Source: Streptomyces sp. NBC_01571
GTDB lineage: Bacteria; Actinomycetota; Actinomycetes; Streptomycetales; Streptomycetaceae
Reading direction: 5' to 3'
Length of the DNA stretch: 64,000 nucleotides
Assembly: GCF_026339875.1 (NCBI RefSeq)
Contig: NZ_JAPEPZ010000001.1
Coordinates: 868,001 to 932,000 of the forward strand
Shown: one piece after another, positions 52,905 to 60,694 of the stretch
Position numbering within the stretch: the first letter of the stretch is position 1
Layout of the letters: each line of letters begins with the position of its first letter
Program-made: the position numbers and the translations under genes
The notes under the pieces: generated by a model
Told to the model about the DNA's origin: nothing
The model's input: only the letters and a program-made list of their open reading frames with translations
The model's database searches: none

Positions 52905-54211
52905 CGCTCGTCCGCCCCCGCGTACCAGTCCCCCGGCACGGCGGGCATGCCGCTGCTGCCTCCGGGAGCGGGCCGCACGCTCAGGATCTGGTCGACGCCC
53001 ATGCGCCGTTCCTGGAAGGCGAGCGCCCCGCCGACCAGGTACAGCCGCCACACCCTGGCCGTCTCCGCCCCCACGAGCCGGACGAAGTCGTCCCAGCGCT
53101 CCTCCAGCGTGCGGTGCCAGGCCGCGACCGTACGGACGTAGTGCTCCCGCAGCGACTCCACGGACCGCACCTCCAGCCCCGCGGCCTCCAGCAGGCCGAC
53201 GGTGTCACCCAGCGGTCTCATGTGCATGTCCGGTGCGATGTACGCCTCGATGAACGCGCCGCCGCCCGGTGCCACCGAGCCCCGCGACATCTGCTGGACG
53301 AGGACGCGCCCCCGTGGGCGGACGAAGCGGTGGAGGGCGGCGGCGAACGCCGGGTACTCGGTGTCCCCCACGTGTTCGCCCATCTCGATCGCGGTGACGG
53401 CCTCGTACGCGCCGCCGGCGATGTCCCGGTAGTCCTGGCAGACCACGTCGACCTGGTGTTCGAGGCCGCGCTCGCGCACCTGATCCCGTACGTACGCGGC
53501 CTGTTCCCGGGCCAGGGTGACCGCGGTGACCTGGGCCTTGTACCGCTCCGCCGCGTACAGCGTGAGGGAGCCCCAGCCGCAGCCGATGTCCAGCAGCCGG
53601 GCACCCGGGACGAGGCCGAGCTTGCGGCAGATCAGCTCCAGCTTGGCACGCTGGGCGTCGGCGGGACCGAAGTCCGGTTCCTCGCCGGTCCAGTAGCCGC
53701 ACGAGTAGGCCATGGTCTCGTCGAGGAGCAGGCGGTAGAACGCGTTCGACAGGTCGTAGTGGTGGCTGATGGCGGCGCGGTCCCTGGATCTGCTGTGCAG
53801 GCCGCCGCGGAGTCGTGCCTGCGAGGCGGGGGTCGGGGGCCGCGGACCCACGGCCCCGAGGCGCAACGCGGTGGCGGCGGCGCGGGCCCGGTCGGCGGGG
53901 GTGAGCCGGGGTGCGTGCAGACTGCGCTCCCGAACCGCACTCCACATGGCGCTCAGGCCCGCCGCCAAGTCGCCCTCGACATCGATCTCCCCGGTGACGT
54001 AGGCCTGGGCCAGGCCCAGTTCGCCGGGCTGCCAGAGCAGCCGTCGCAGGGCGCGGCGCGTGCGGACGACGACCACGGGGGCGTCCCGGGGGCCGGTCTC
54101 GCTGCCGTCCCACGCGCGCAACCGCAGCGGCAGGGGGCCGCCGAGGGCGTCCTCGGCCAGTGCGGCGAGCCGGTGGGCGGCACCGGGGCGGGCGGTGGTC
54201 ACGGTGATCAC
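52901..54211 (-). CDS. Cyclopropane-fatty-acyl-phospholipid synthase family methyltransferase (second copy)
   Basis: This 436-residue SAM methyltransferase acts on membrane lipid acyl chains. It has AISHHYDLSNAFYRLLLDETMAYSCGYW, LDIGCGWGSLTLYAAERY (SAM loop), AIEMGEHVGDTEYPAF and FIEAYIAPDMHMRPLGD. The conserved EMGEHVG holds the Glu that supports methyl transfer. GTG 54211 overlaps the previous stop (GTGA). A paralogue is encoded just upstream; the two differ at the active-site loop (EMGEHVG here, EMVEAVG there), so they probably do different steps or chains. Confidence 0.88.
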   Translation of the reverse strand: MITVTTARPGAAHRLAALAEDALGGPLPLRLRAWDGSETGPRDAPVVVVRTRRALRRLLWQPGELGLAQAYVTGEIDVEGDLAAGLSAMWSAVRERSLHAPRLTPADRARAAATALRLGAVGPRPPTPASQARLRGGLHSRSRDRAAISHHYDLSNAFYRLLLDETMAYSCGYWTGEEPDFGPADAQRAKLELICRKLGLVPGARLLDIGCGWGSLTLYAAERYKAQVTAVTLAREQAAYVRDQVRERGLEHQVDVVCQDYRDIAGGAYEAVTAIEMGEHVGDTEYPAFAAALHRFVRPRGRVLVQQMSRGSVAPGGGAFIEAYIAPDMHMRPLGDTVGLLEAAGLEVRSVESLREHYVRTVAAWHRTLEERWDDFVRLVGAETARVWRLYLVGGALAFQERRMGVDQILSVRPAPGGSSGMPAVPGDWYAGADER

Positions 54212-55476
54212 GGGGTGGGGTCCTCCTTCGTGAACAGGTACTGCTGGACGTCGAGGTACCCGGCGCGGAATCCCGCTTCGGAGTAGGCCAGGTAGAAGGT
54301 CCACATCCGGCGGAAGGTCGCGTCGAAACCGAGCCCTTCGACCTCGTCGGCGCGCTCGGTGAAGCGCTCGCGCCACAGCCGCAGGGTCTCCGCGTAGTGC
54401 GCGCCGAAGGGGTCCCTGCGGGTGGTCCGCAACCGGGTGTGCTCACGGGTCACCTGTTCCACGGCCTCCACCGAGGGCAGCAGGCCGCCGGGGAAGACGT
54501 ACTTCTGGATCCAGGTGAAGGTGTCGCGGCTCGCCAGCATCCGGTCGTGCGGCATGGTGATCGCCTGCAGCGCGGCGCGACCGCCGGGGGCGAGCCGCGC
54601 GTCGAGCGTCGCGAAGTAGACCGGCCAGAACTCCGCCCCCACCGCCTCCACCATCTCGACGCTCACCACGGCGTCGTACGTGCCCTCGGCCTCCCGGTAG
54701 TCGCACAGCCGGACGGAGACCCGGTCGGCCACCCCCGCCTCGCGCACCCGCCGGCGGGCCAGGTCCCGCTGCTCGCGGGAGAGGGTGAGCGAGGTGACTC
54801 GGGCACCGCGGGCAGCGGCGCGTATCGCCAACTCGCCCCATCCGGTACCGATTTCGAGCAGCCGGGTGCCGGGCCCGACCTCGGCGAGGTCCAGCAGCCG
54901 GTCGATCTTGCGGTGTTGGGCGGCGGCCAGCAGGGGCCACGAGGCGGGAAAGCCGCGGAAGAGGGCCGCCGAGTAGCTGAGGGTCTCGTCGAGGAAGAGG
55001 GCGAACAGGTCGTTGGAGAGGTCGTAGTGCCGGCTGATGTTGTCGCGGGCGCCGGTGAGTGTGTTGCGCTGCGCTTCCGGGCGGCGGGGCGCCCACAGGC
55101 CGCGCAGCCGCTGGAGCGGTTCCGGGATCAGCCGCGCCGCGTTGTCGGCGAGCACGGTGAGCGCGGCGACCAGGTCCGGCGCGTCCCATTCGCCCGCCAT
55201 GTAGGACTCGCCGAAGCCGACCAGTCCGTGGGTGCCGATACGGCGGTGGAAGGCCTCCGGGTCGTGGATCTCGATCACCGGGCCGCCGGTACCGAGACGG
55301 CTTCCGTCGGCGAACCGTGCCTGCAGGGGCAGCCGTCGCAGTGCCCTGCTCAGCACGGCGCGGGTGACGGCGGTCCGGGTGCGCGAGGCCTCCGGCGGCG
55401 TCACCACGTCCGGCCAGCGGGCGGGATCCCCGTCCCGGCGCTGCGCGGTGGCGGAGCGGGGCTCGGCTGTCCTCAT
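54208..55476 (-). CDS. Cyclopropane-fatty-acid-synthase family methyltransferase (UfaA1/UfaM-like)
   Basis: This 422-residue protein has NISRHYDLSNDLFALFLDETLSYSAALF, RLLEIGTGWGELAIRAAARG (SAM loop), VSVEMVEAVGAEFWP and YVFPGGLLPS. The EMVEAVG loop and GGLLPS are typical of enzymes linked to DUF1365 genes, such as mycobacterial UfaA1 and the methyltransferase of furan-fatty-acid synthesis. They methylate unsaturated acyl chains. ATG 55476 overlaps the DUF1365 stop (ATGA). The first 35 residues are unstructured. Confidence 0.88.
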   Translation of the reverse strand: MRTAEPRSATAQRRDGDPARWPDVVTPPEASRTRTAVTRAVLSRALRRLPLQARFADGSRLGTGGPVIEIHDPEAFHRRIGTHGLVGFGESYMAGEWDAPDLVAALTVLADNAARLIPEPLQRLRGLWAPRRPEAQRNTLTGARDNISRHYDLSNDLFALFLDETLSYSAALFRGFPASWPLLAAAQHRKIDRLLDLAEVGPGTRLLEIGTGWGELAIRAAARGARVTSLTLSREQRDLARRRVREAGVADRVSVRLCDYREAEGTYDAVVSVEMVEAVGAEFWPVYFATLDARLAPGGRAALQAITMPHDRMLASRDTFTWIQKYVFPGGLLPSVEAVEQVTREHTRLRTTRRDPFGAHYAETLRLWRERFTERADEVEGLGFDATFRRMWTFYLAYSEAGFRAGYLDVQQYLFTKEDPTP

Positions 55477-56357
55477 GTGTCACTCTCCTGGCTTCGGTGG
55501 TGTGAACGGGGCTGGACGGGCAGTCCCCGCAGGTAGAGGCGGATGCCGTGGACGCGGATGGCCACCGAGACGGCGGCGGTGGACCACGGGTGGCGCAGCG
55601 CGGCACGCAGCAGCGTCGCGACGGTCGCCGCACGGCGGGTCCCGCGCACGGTCGCGGTGAAGGGCCGGGTGCCCGCGCGCTCCAGGCGCACCATGAGGTC
55701 GAGACGGTCGTCCGGGAGGGGAAGCCGCATGCGGTACTCGCCGTCCACGGGGAAGAAGGGCGAGACGTAGAACCGCTTCTCCGTGCGGTAGAGCCGCCTC
55801 CCGAACCGGTGGGTCTCCCGCTCGGGCCGTCGGTCCTCCCGCTCGGGCGACTCCGCCCGGCGGCTCGCCGGCTCCGACGACCGGGCGGGCTCCGAAGGCT
55901 CGTCGGCCGCGACGGCGCGGTGGTCGTCCCGCTGCTCCCGCGTCGTCCCGGCGCCGTCCGGGAGCAGCAGATAGCAGTGCCGTTCGCCGTACGTGTTGTG
56001 CACCTCCGCGACCACGCAGCGCGGTGCGCCGCCGGGGTCGTGGCACCAGTAGAGGGTGAGCGGGTTGAAGACGTGACCGAGGACCCGCGCGTGGGTGAGC
56101 ATCGTGACCGGGCCGCCGCGCAGATCGATGCCGTGCCCGGCGAGGAAGCGGTCGAGCCCGGCGCGGATGGTCGGCTGGTCCCCGTCGAAGTGGTCACGGG
56201 GGTCGAAGCCGGCCAACGGGCGCAGCGGAAGGGGCAGTCGGGGCGGGTGGTCGGGGTCCGTCAGCCACATGTACGTGCGGTGGCGCAGCACGTACCGGGT
56301 CGGCGCGGTCCGTACGTGCGAGACCGTGCAGGGGTAGAGCGCGGGGGTACCGGTCAC
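55473..56357 (-). CDS. DUF1365 protein with low-complexity insertion
   Basis: This 294-residue DUF1365 protein has ALYPCTVSHVRTAPTRYVLRHRTYMWL, FNPLTLYWCHDPGG, VVAEVHNTYGERHCYLL and KRFYVSPFFPVDGEYRMRLP. The family always sits with CFA-type methyltransferases and a flavin oxidoreductase, but its activity is unknown. About 45 charged, Ser/Glu/Arg-rich residues (from AGTTREQRDD to PERETHRF) interrupt the core and look recently inserted. GTG 56357 overlaps the FAD gene stop (GTGA). Confidence 0.87.
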   Translation of the reverse strand: MTGTPALYPCTVSHVRTAPTRYVLRHRTYMWLTDPDHPPRLPLPLRPLAGFDPRDHFDGDQPTIRAGLDRFLAGHGIDLRGGPVTMLTHARVLGHVFNPLTLYWCHDPGGAPRCVVAEVHNTYGERHCYLLLPDGAGTTREQRDDHRAVAADEPSEPARSSEPASRRAESPEREDRRPERETHRFGRRLYRTEKRFYVSPFFPVDGEYRMRLPLPDDRLDLMVRLERAGTRPFTATVRGTRRAATVATLLRAALRHPWSTAAVSVAIRVHGIRLYLRGLPVQPRSHHRSQESDT

Positions 56358-57739
56358 CACGTCACCCCGAGGGCCGCGGCGGCCGCCGCGCCGGAGCGGC
56401 AGCCGTCCTCGTGGAATCCCCAGCCGTGGTAGGCGCCGGCGTACGCGGTCACGGGGCTGTTCAGTTCCGGGAGCCGGGTCTGCGCGGCGACGGACTCCCG
56501 CGTGTAGACGGGGTGTTCGTACACCATGCGGGCCAGGACACGGTCCGGGTCGACGCGGTCCTCGCCGCCGAGGGTGACCACGTAGTGATCGGGTGCGTCG
56601 AGGCGCTGGAGCCGGTTCATGTCGTAGCTGACGCGGACCCGGTCCGCGCCGGCGTCGCACGACGGCATCAGGTAGTTCCAGGAGGCCCTCGCCGCCCGGG
56701 CGCGCGGCAACAGCGCGGTGTCGGTGTGCAGGAGGGTGGTGTTGCGGGAGTAGCGGAAAGCGCCGAGCACCTCTCGCTCCCGCTCGGTGGGGTCGGCCAG
56801 CAGCCTCAGGGCCTGGTCGGGATGGACCGCGATCACCACCGAGTCGTACGACGCGGTGGTGCCGTCCGCCGTGGTGACGTCCACGGCGTCTGGATGCCGT
56901 CGCACGGCGCGGACGGGGGCGGAGGTGTGCACGGCGTCGAGGCGTTTGGCGACACGGTCGACGTAGGAGCGGGAGCCGCCGCTCACCGTGCGCCAGACCG
57001 GGGAGTCGCTCACCGAGAGCATGCCGTGGTGCTCCAGGAAGCGGAACAGGTGGGCGGCCGGGTAGCGGCCGGCCGTGACGGCGTCGCAGGACCAGACCGC
57101 CGATACCAGCGGGGTCGCGAAGTGCTGCACGAAGTACGGCGAGAAGCGTTCCCGGGTCAGGAACTCGCCCAGCGTCAGGCTCTCTTCGCCGTCCGCGGCC
57201 AGCAGTCGCCGGGCCGCGCGGTGGAAGGCCGGCACTTCGGTGAGCATCCGGAGGTAGGAGCCGCGCAGGGCGCTTCGCGGGCGGGCGAACAGGCCTGCCG
57301 GACCGCGCGCGCCCGCGTACTCGAGGCCGCAGCCCTCGCAGCGCACCGACATGCTCATCTCCGACTCCTGGGTGGCGACGCCGAGTTCGTCGAACAGCCT
57401 CAGGAGGTTCGGGTAGGTACGGCGGTTGTGCACGATGAAGCCGGAGTCGACGCGGTGCAGTCTGCCGTCGGAGGCGGCGAGGTCATGGGTGTGCGCGTGG
57501 CCGCCGAGCCGGTCGTCCGCCTCGTACAGGGCCACCGGTCGTGCGCGGCCCAGCACGTGGGCGGCGGTGAGTCCCGCCACGCCCCCGCCGATGACGGCCG
57601 TCCGCCGCGCCGGCCCGTGCCGTCCGCGCTGTCCGGGCTGTCCGCGCTGTCCGGGCTGTCCGCGCTGTCCGCGCTGTCCGCGGTCGGCGATCTCCTGCTG
57701 GTCCGCACGCGAGGCGTCCTCTGACGCTTGCCGCACCAT
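56354..57739 (-). CDS. FAD-dependent (amine-oxidase-type) oxidoreductase, first gene of lipid operon
   Basis: The protein has 461 residues. The dinucleotide loop AVIGGGVAGLTAAHVLG is at 48-64, YEADDRLGGHAHTH follows, then VDSGFIVHNRRTYPN and a C-terminal FAD-contact segment (YAGAYHGWGFHEDGCRSGAAAA). The fold is that of NAD(P)/FAD amine oxidases found with DUF1365 (Rv0449c-like, or the oxygenation enzyme of furan-fatty-acid synthesis). The first 45 residues hold a Gly-Gln-Arg/Pro triplet repeat. ATG 57739 has GGGAGGAGAC upstream. A SigK-type promoter lies 50 bp before it. Confidence 0.88.
   Translation of the reverse strand: MVRQASEDASRADQQEIADRGQRGQRGQPGQRGQPGQRGRHGPARRTAVIGGGVAGLTAAHVLGRARPVALYEADDRLGGHAHTHDLAASDGRLHRVDSGFIVHNRRTYPNLLRLFDELGVATQESEMSMSVRCEGCGLEYAGARGPAGLFARPRSALRGSYLRMLTEVPAFHRAARRLLAADGEESLTLGEFLTRERFSPYFVQHFATPLVSAVWSCDAVTAGRYPAAHLFRFLEHHGMLSVSDSPVWRTVSGGSRSYVDRVAKRLDAVHTSAPVRAVRRHPDAVDVTTADGTTASYDSVVIAVHPDQALRLLADPTEREREVLGAFRYSRNTTLLHTDTALLPRARAARASWNYLMPSCDAGADRVRVSYDMNRLQRLDAPDHYVVTLGGEDRVDPDRVLARMVYEHPVYTRESVAAQTRLPELNSPVTAYAGAYHGWGFHEDGCRSGAAAAAALGVTW
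57622..57684. repeat. Seven tandem 9-bp repeats in the FAD gene N-terminus
   Basis: GTCCGCGCT and GTCCGGGCT alternate through seven units, encoding Gly-Gln-Arg or Gly-Gln-Pro triplets at residues 21-39 on the minus strand. It is a short collagen-like, slippage-prone tract. Confidence 0.88.
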
Positions 57740-57788
57740 GTCTCCTCCCACCCGGCTCGCCGGTTTCGGCTTCAGAGCTCTCGGCCCT

Positions 57789-57816
57789 ATTCCGAAGCTG
57801 CGGCCGTGATGGATTG
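57789..57816 (-). promoter_or_regulatory. SigK-type promoter of the lipid operon
   Basis: On the minus strand CAATCC (57816-57811), 16 bp, CGGAAT (57794-57789). It is the same motif and spacing as upstream of the sigma gene, and close to the mycobacterial SigK consensus. It predicts a leader of about 40 nt before ATG 57739. Confidence 0.65.
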
Positions 57817-58182
57817 GCCGGAAGGCGCCCTTCCTCCGATCGGGTGAGAGGCCGGTGCCGACACGGGCGATATGCCTGGTCGGTGAGAAGGGGGCGAGCA
57901 CGGAACGGCCGTACGGAGCGCGCCCGTGCGGCTACCGTGGGCCATGGCCGTGCGGACTCGTCGTCGGGACTCTCCCGGCGCGGCACGGAGATCTTGCGGG
58001 GCGGCGAGGCGGAACCGGCCCGTGGATCAGCGAGGCGGGCCCGGACCGCGGACCGGCGGAGCGGAACCGGACCGCGGCAGCGGCAGCGGCGGAGCGGAAC
58101 CGGATGGCGGGAGCGGCGGGGCGGGACCGGGACGCGGGAGCCGCGGGACGGAACCGGGACGCGGGGGTCCGGGTTCGGTCCG
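57817..58182. other. Low-complexity GC-rich intergenic region
   Basis: There is no supported gene. From about 58025 to 58175 the DNA is made of imperfect repeats such as GGCGGAGCGGAACCGG, GGCGGGACCGGGACGCGG and GGAACCGGGACGCGG. Several long frames on both strands here are repeat artefacts. Confidence 0.5.
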
Positions 58183-58653
58183 TCATCCGGCCCCGGGACG
58201 CGGCCGCTTGAAGCCGAGCAGCGTGCGGTAGCGCTCGCGCGTCGCGAACTCCCGCAGAGGCCAGATCACCGGCCGTCCCACCTCGGCGCAGAGATGAAGG
58301 ACCCGGCCCTCGCCCACGACGACCCCGACATGGGCACCCCACGCCTCGTCGCCGTGGTTGAAGAGGGCGAGGTCCTGCGGCCGGGACTCCCGTACCCGTT
58401 CGGTGAGTACGGTGTCGGCCCACAGCTCGCTCGAACGCCAGGGGGGCAGACGCGGGCCGAGGTGGCGCAGCACTTCGTAGGCGAAGAACTGACAGTTGGC
58501 GCCGTCGGCGAGGCCCGGCCTCTCGGCGACGGACCGCGAGCCGGGAAAGCGCCGGCCCACGTACGGAGTGGACCAGATCAGCTCGGGCAGCCGCGCTGTC
58601 AGCTCACTCTCACTCGGTTCCCGCACCCGCGACTCCGTCCGTGTACCGGGCAA
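58183..58653 (-). CDS. Small NlpC/P60-like hydrolase
   Basis: This 156-residue protein has DGANCQFFAYEVLRHLGP (a Cys followed by a helix, as in the cysteine nucleophile of NlpC/P60 and CHAP folds) and DEAWGAHVGVVVGEGRVLHLCAEVGRPVIWPL (His-x-G-V strand and a following His). It probably is a small amidase or hydrolase; the substrate is unknown. There is no signal peptide. The start is taken as TTG 58653, with GAGGGAA just before it; a later start is possible. Confidence 0.65.
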   Translation of the reverse strand: MPGTRTESRVREPSESELTARLPELIWSTPYVGRRFPGSRSVAERPGLADGANCQFFAYEVLRHLGPRLPPWRSSELWADTVLTERVRESRPQDLALFNHGDEAWGAHVGVVVGEGRVLHLCAEVGRPVIWPLREFATRERYRTLLGFKRPRPGAG

Positions 58654-58732
58654 TTCCCTCGGCCTCGCGTGGTTGCCGAGCCGCTGCGGCCTGTCCCCTC
58701 AGCGAAAGCCACCTCTACACATAAAGAAGAAA

Positions 58733-58762
58733 TAAGCGCACAATAGGTGCAAGCGGCGCTTA
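58733..58762. promoter_or_regulatory. TAAGCGC/GCGCTTA inverted repeat before the SPW gene
   Basis: Perfect 7-bp arms (58733-58739, 58756-58762) flank 16 bp in the most AT-rich stretch of this part, 53-83 bp before the SPW start. It is a candidate operator or promoter element. Confidence 0.4.
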
Positions 58763-58815
58763 CCGCACACCGCACCAGAAGCGGTCAGGCCTGCCGAGAT
58801 CGAAGGAGTCGACTC

Positions 58816-59256
58816 ATGGCCAACGTCTCGCACCCCAGAAACGACATCACGAACCACCCGGACGTGTCCGAAATGCGGGACCGGTATGCCCGCGTGACGG
58901 GTGGCCGCGACGTGGCGCTCGTCGACGGACCCGTGTTCCTGCTCGGTCTGTACTGCGCCGTGTCCCCGTGGATACTCCACTACACGACGAGTCAGCCCGA
59001 CCTGATGACCCACAACCTCGTCCTGGGCATCGCGATTGCCGTGCTGGCCCTCGGATTCACCGTGACACCGGAGAGGATGTACGGCCTGAGCTGGGCCCTC
59101 TGCGCGATGGGTGTGTGGATGATCATCTCGCCGTGGGTGGTCGGCACCAGCCCGGACACCGGCGTGGTGCTCAACAACATCATCATCGGCGCGCTGGCCG
59201 TGGTCCTGGGGGCGGTGTGCGCGTTCACGGCGACGAAGAGCACTTCCCGGGCGTAG
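58816..59256 (+). CDS. SPW-repeat membrane protein
   Basis: This 146-residue membrane protein has two SPW motifs: GLYCAVSPWIL and GVWMIISPWVV, each beginning a helical pair. Four transmembrane helices are seen, with a 45-residue hydrophilic N-terminus. Function is unknown. AAGGAG precedes ATG 58816. A terminator follows at 59317. Confidence 0.88.
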   Translation: MANVSHPRNDITNHPDVSEMRDRYARVTGGRDVALVDGPVFLLGLYCAVSPWILHYTTSQPDLMTHNLVLGIAIAVLALGFTVTPERMYGLSWALCAMGVWMIISPWVVGTSPDTGVVLNNIIIGALAVVLGAVCAFTATKSTSRA

Positions 59257-59316
59257 GCCCGATCGTCGCTCCGGGGTGCCGACCCGTTCGCGGGAAAGGA
59301 AGTGGACGACAGCCAC

Positions 59317-59344
59317 AGGCCGGCCCGCCCGTGCGGGCCGGCCT
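59317..59344 (+). terminator. Stem-loop after the SPW gene
   Basis: AGGCCGGCCCGC (59317-59328), 4-base loop, GCGGGCCGGCCT (59333-59344): a perfect 12-bp stem between the SPW stop and the opposing hypothetical gene. Confidence 0.78.
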
Positions 59345-59388
59345 CGACGCGCCACCGCAACCACCCGCGACCACACCCCGGGTCGAGG

Positions 59389-59862
59389 TCAGATCGCCGT
59401 GCCGAGCGACCACCTCGGGGCGCTTCCCGCGAGACGGCAGGTGAGGAAGTACAGCGGAATCGGTGGTGTGTACGGCGACTCGCCCTCGGGGCGGTGGATC
59501 AGACGCGGCCGGTCGGAGCGCGGGCGCCGCAGGGCCCGCGTCCAGGACGGGTCGGCGAGCCTGGCGCCGATCGCGTAGCGCGTGGACGACGGCCAGGTGA
59601 CACCTATGTGCGATCCGGACGGGACGATCCACCACCACCGCTCGTCGTCGGCGAAGACGCAGCCGACGCGGGGCAGACAGTCCATGATCCGTTCACCGTG
59701 TTCCCGGGAGGTGCCCACGGCGTCGTACCCCAGACTCGGGGATAGTTCGGCGGGTATCACGAGGGTGGCGCCGGACTCGCGTGGGTCGAGGGCTGTGCCG
59801 TGGTCGCGGGGGTCGCGGGCCGAGGTGTGTTCACACAGGTCGGGAGTGTGCTGTCGTTCCAT
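59389..59862 (-). CDS. Hypothetical protein paired with an RsbW-like ATPase
   Basis: This 157-residue protein has LGYDAVGTSREHGERIMDCLPRVGCVFADDERWWWIVPSGSHIGVTWP, a Trp-rich core seen in Streptomyces proteins next to anti-sigma-type ATPases and XRE/DUF397 genes. Its function is unknown. ATG 59862 lies inside the 3' end of the ATPase gene (32-bp overlap), so translation is coupled. Confidence 0.68.
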   Translation of the reverse strand: MERQHTPDLCEHTSARDPRDHGTALDPRESGATLVIPAELSPSLGYDAVGTSREHGERIMDCLPRVGCVFADDERWWWIVPSGSHIGVTWPSSTRYAIGARLADPSWTRALRRPRSDRPRLIHRPEGESPYTPPIPLYFLTCRLAGSAPRWSLGTAI

Positions 59863-60391
59863 CAGACGGAGATCCTTCGGCCGAGTGGGGGATGGGCCGG
59901 GCGGTTTTCATGGTGGGCGGACGGCTGATCGAGGCAGGGCTGCCGCTCCGCGCCGGCAGGACGGCCCAGACGATGCGGCCGGACCCGTCTGCGGTGTCCC
60001 CGACGCCCCAGTCGCTGCTCAGCGCGCCGACCAGCAGGAGCCCGCGGCCGCACTGGTCCTCGGGTCCCGGCTGACGCTGTGCCGGGAGGGTCCAGCCACG
60101 ATGCTGGTCCTCGACCTCGATGTGGAGCGGGCCCCGGGCGATGTGGAGTCTGCACACGATCCACTCGCTCGCCGTGTGCGTCAGAGCGTTGGTGACGAGT
60201 TCGGAGATGAGCAGGACAGCGTTGTCACGCGTCTCACGGTCCGTGCCCCACTCACTCAGGAGGTCGCGCACATGTCTTCGGGCCACACCTACTGAAGCGG
60301 GGGCCGCGCGCAGGGCGAACACTCCGGCCCGGTGGGGATATTCGTCCCCCGGCAGTCGGTCCAAAGGCTGGGGGAGGGAGGGCGGGGTCAT
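59831..60391 (-). CDS. RsbW-like ATP-binding regulatory protein
   Basis: This 186-residue GHKL ATPase has ISELVTNALTHTASEWIV (N box) and DQCGRGLLLVGALSSDWGV (G2-type loop). In Streptomyces such proteins are encoded beside XRE-DUF397 pairs and may act as anti-sigma factors or partner-switch kinases. ATG 60391 gives MTPPSLPQPLDRLPG. It is divergent from the XRE gene. Confidence 0.84.
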   Translation of the reverse strand: MTPPSLPQPLDRLPGDEYPHRAGVFALRAAPASVGVARRHVRDLLSEWGTDRETRDNAVLLISELVTNALTHTASEWIVCRLHIARGPLHIEVEDQHRGWTLPAQRQPGPEDQCGRGLLLVGALSSDWGVGDTADGSGRIVWAVLPARSGSPASISRPPTMKTARPIPHSAEGSPSDGTTAHSRPV

Positions 60392-60694
60392 CGCCGTTCG
60401 CCTTTCGTCTGCCTGCACCACAGGCGGTGCCAGTGCCGTCCCGGCGGTCCGGTATCGCCACGAGATGCGTCCATCTCGTCGCGCAAGCCGTCGCGCCACA
60501 GCTTCGTCTCCCCCAACTGGGCTGTGCGGCCTGCCTCTTAACCGTTCCAGGGACGATAGGACCACTGTGGCAGCTGCCAACAGCACCTCGCAACCGACAA
60601 GTTGAAATTTGCAGAGTGCCAGGTGCATGCTTCCCTGGTCGGCGGATGATCGTGACAGACTGCGACCTCGAAACCCGCTCCGAGGGGGTACGGC
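60392..60694. other. Divergent promoter region of ATPase and XRE genes
   Basis: No gene is supported. An AT-rich segment near 60590-60625 includes TTGAAA (60602-60607), a possible -35 element for the XRE gene, but I see no convincing -10. Confidence 0.4.

Noticed and set aside
57932..58423. Repeat-rich minus-strand frame of 163 codons
   Set aside because: Its codons come from GGCGGAGCGGAACCGG-type repeats, and it overlaps the better supported NlpC-like gene.
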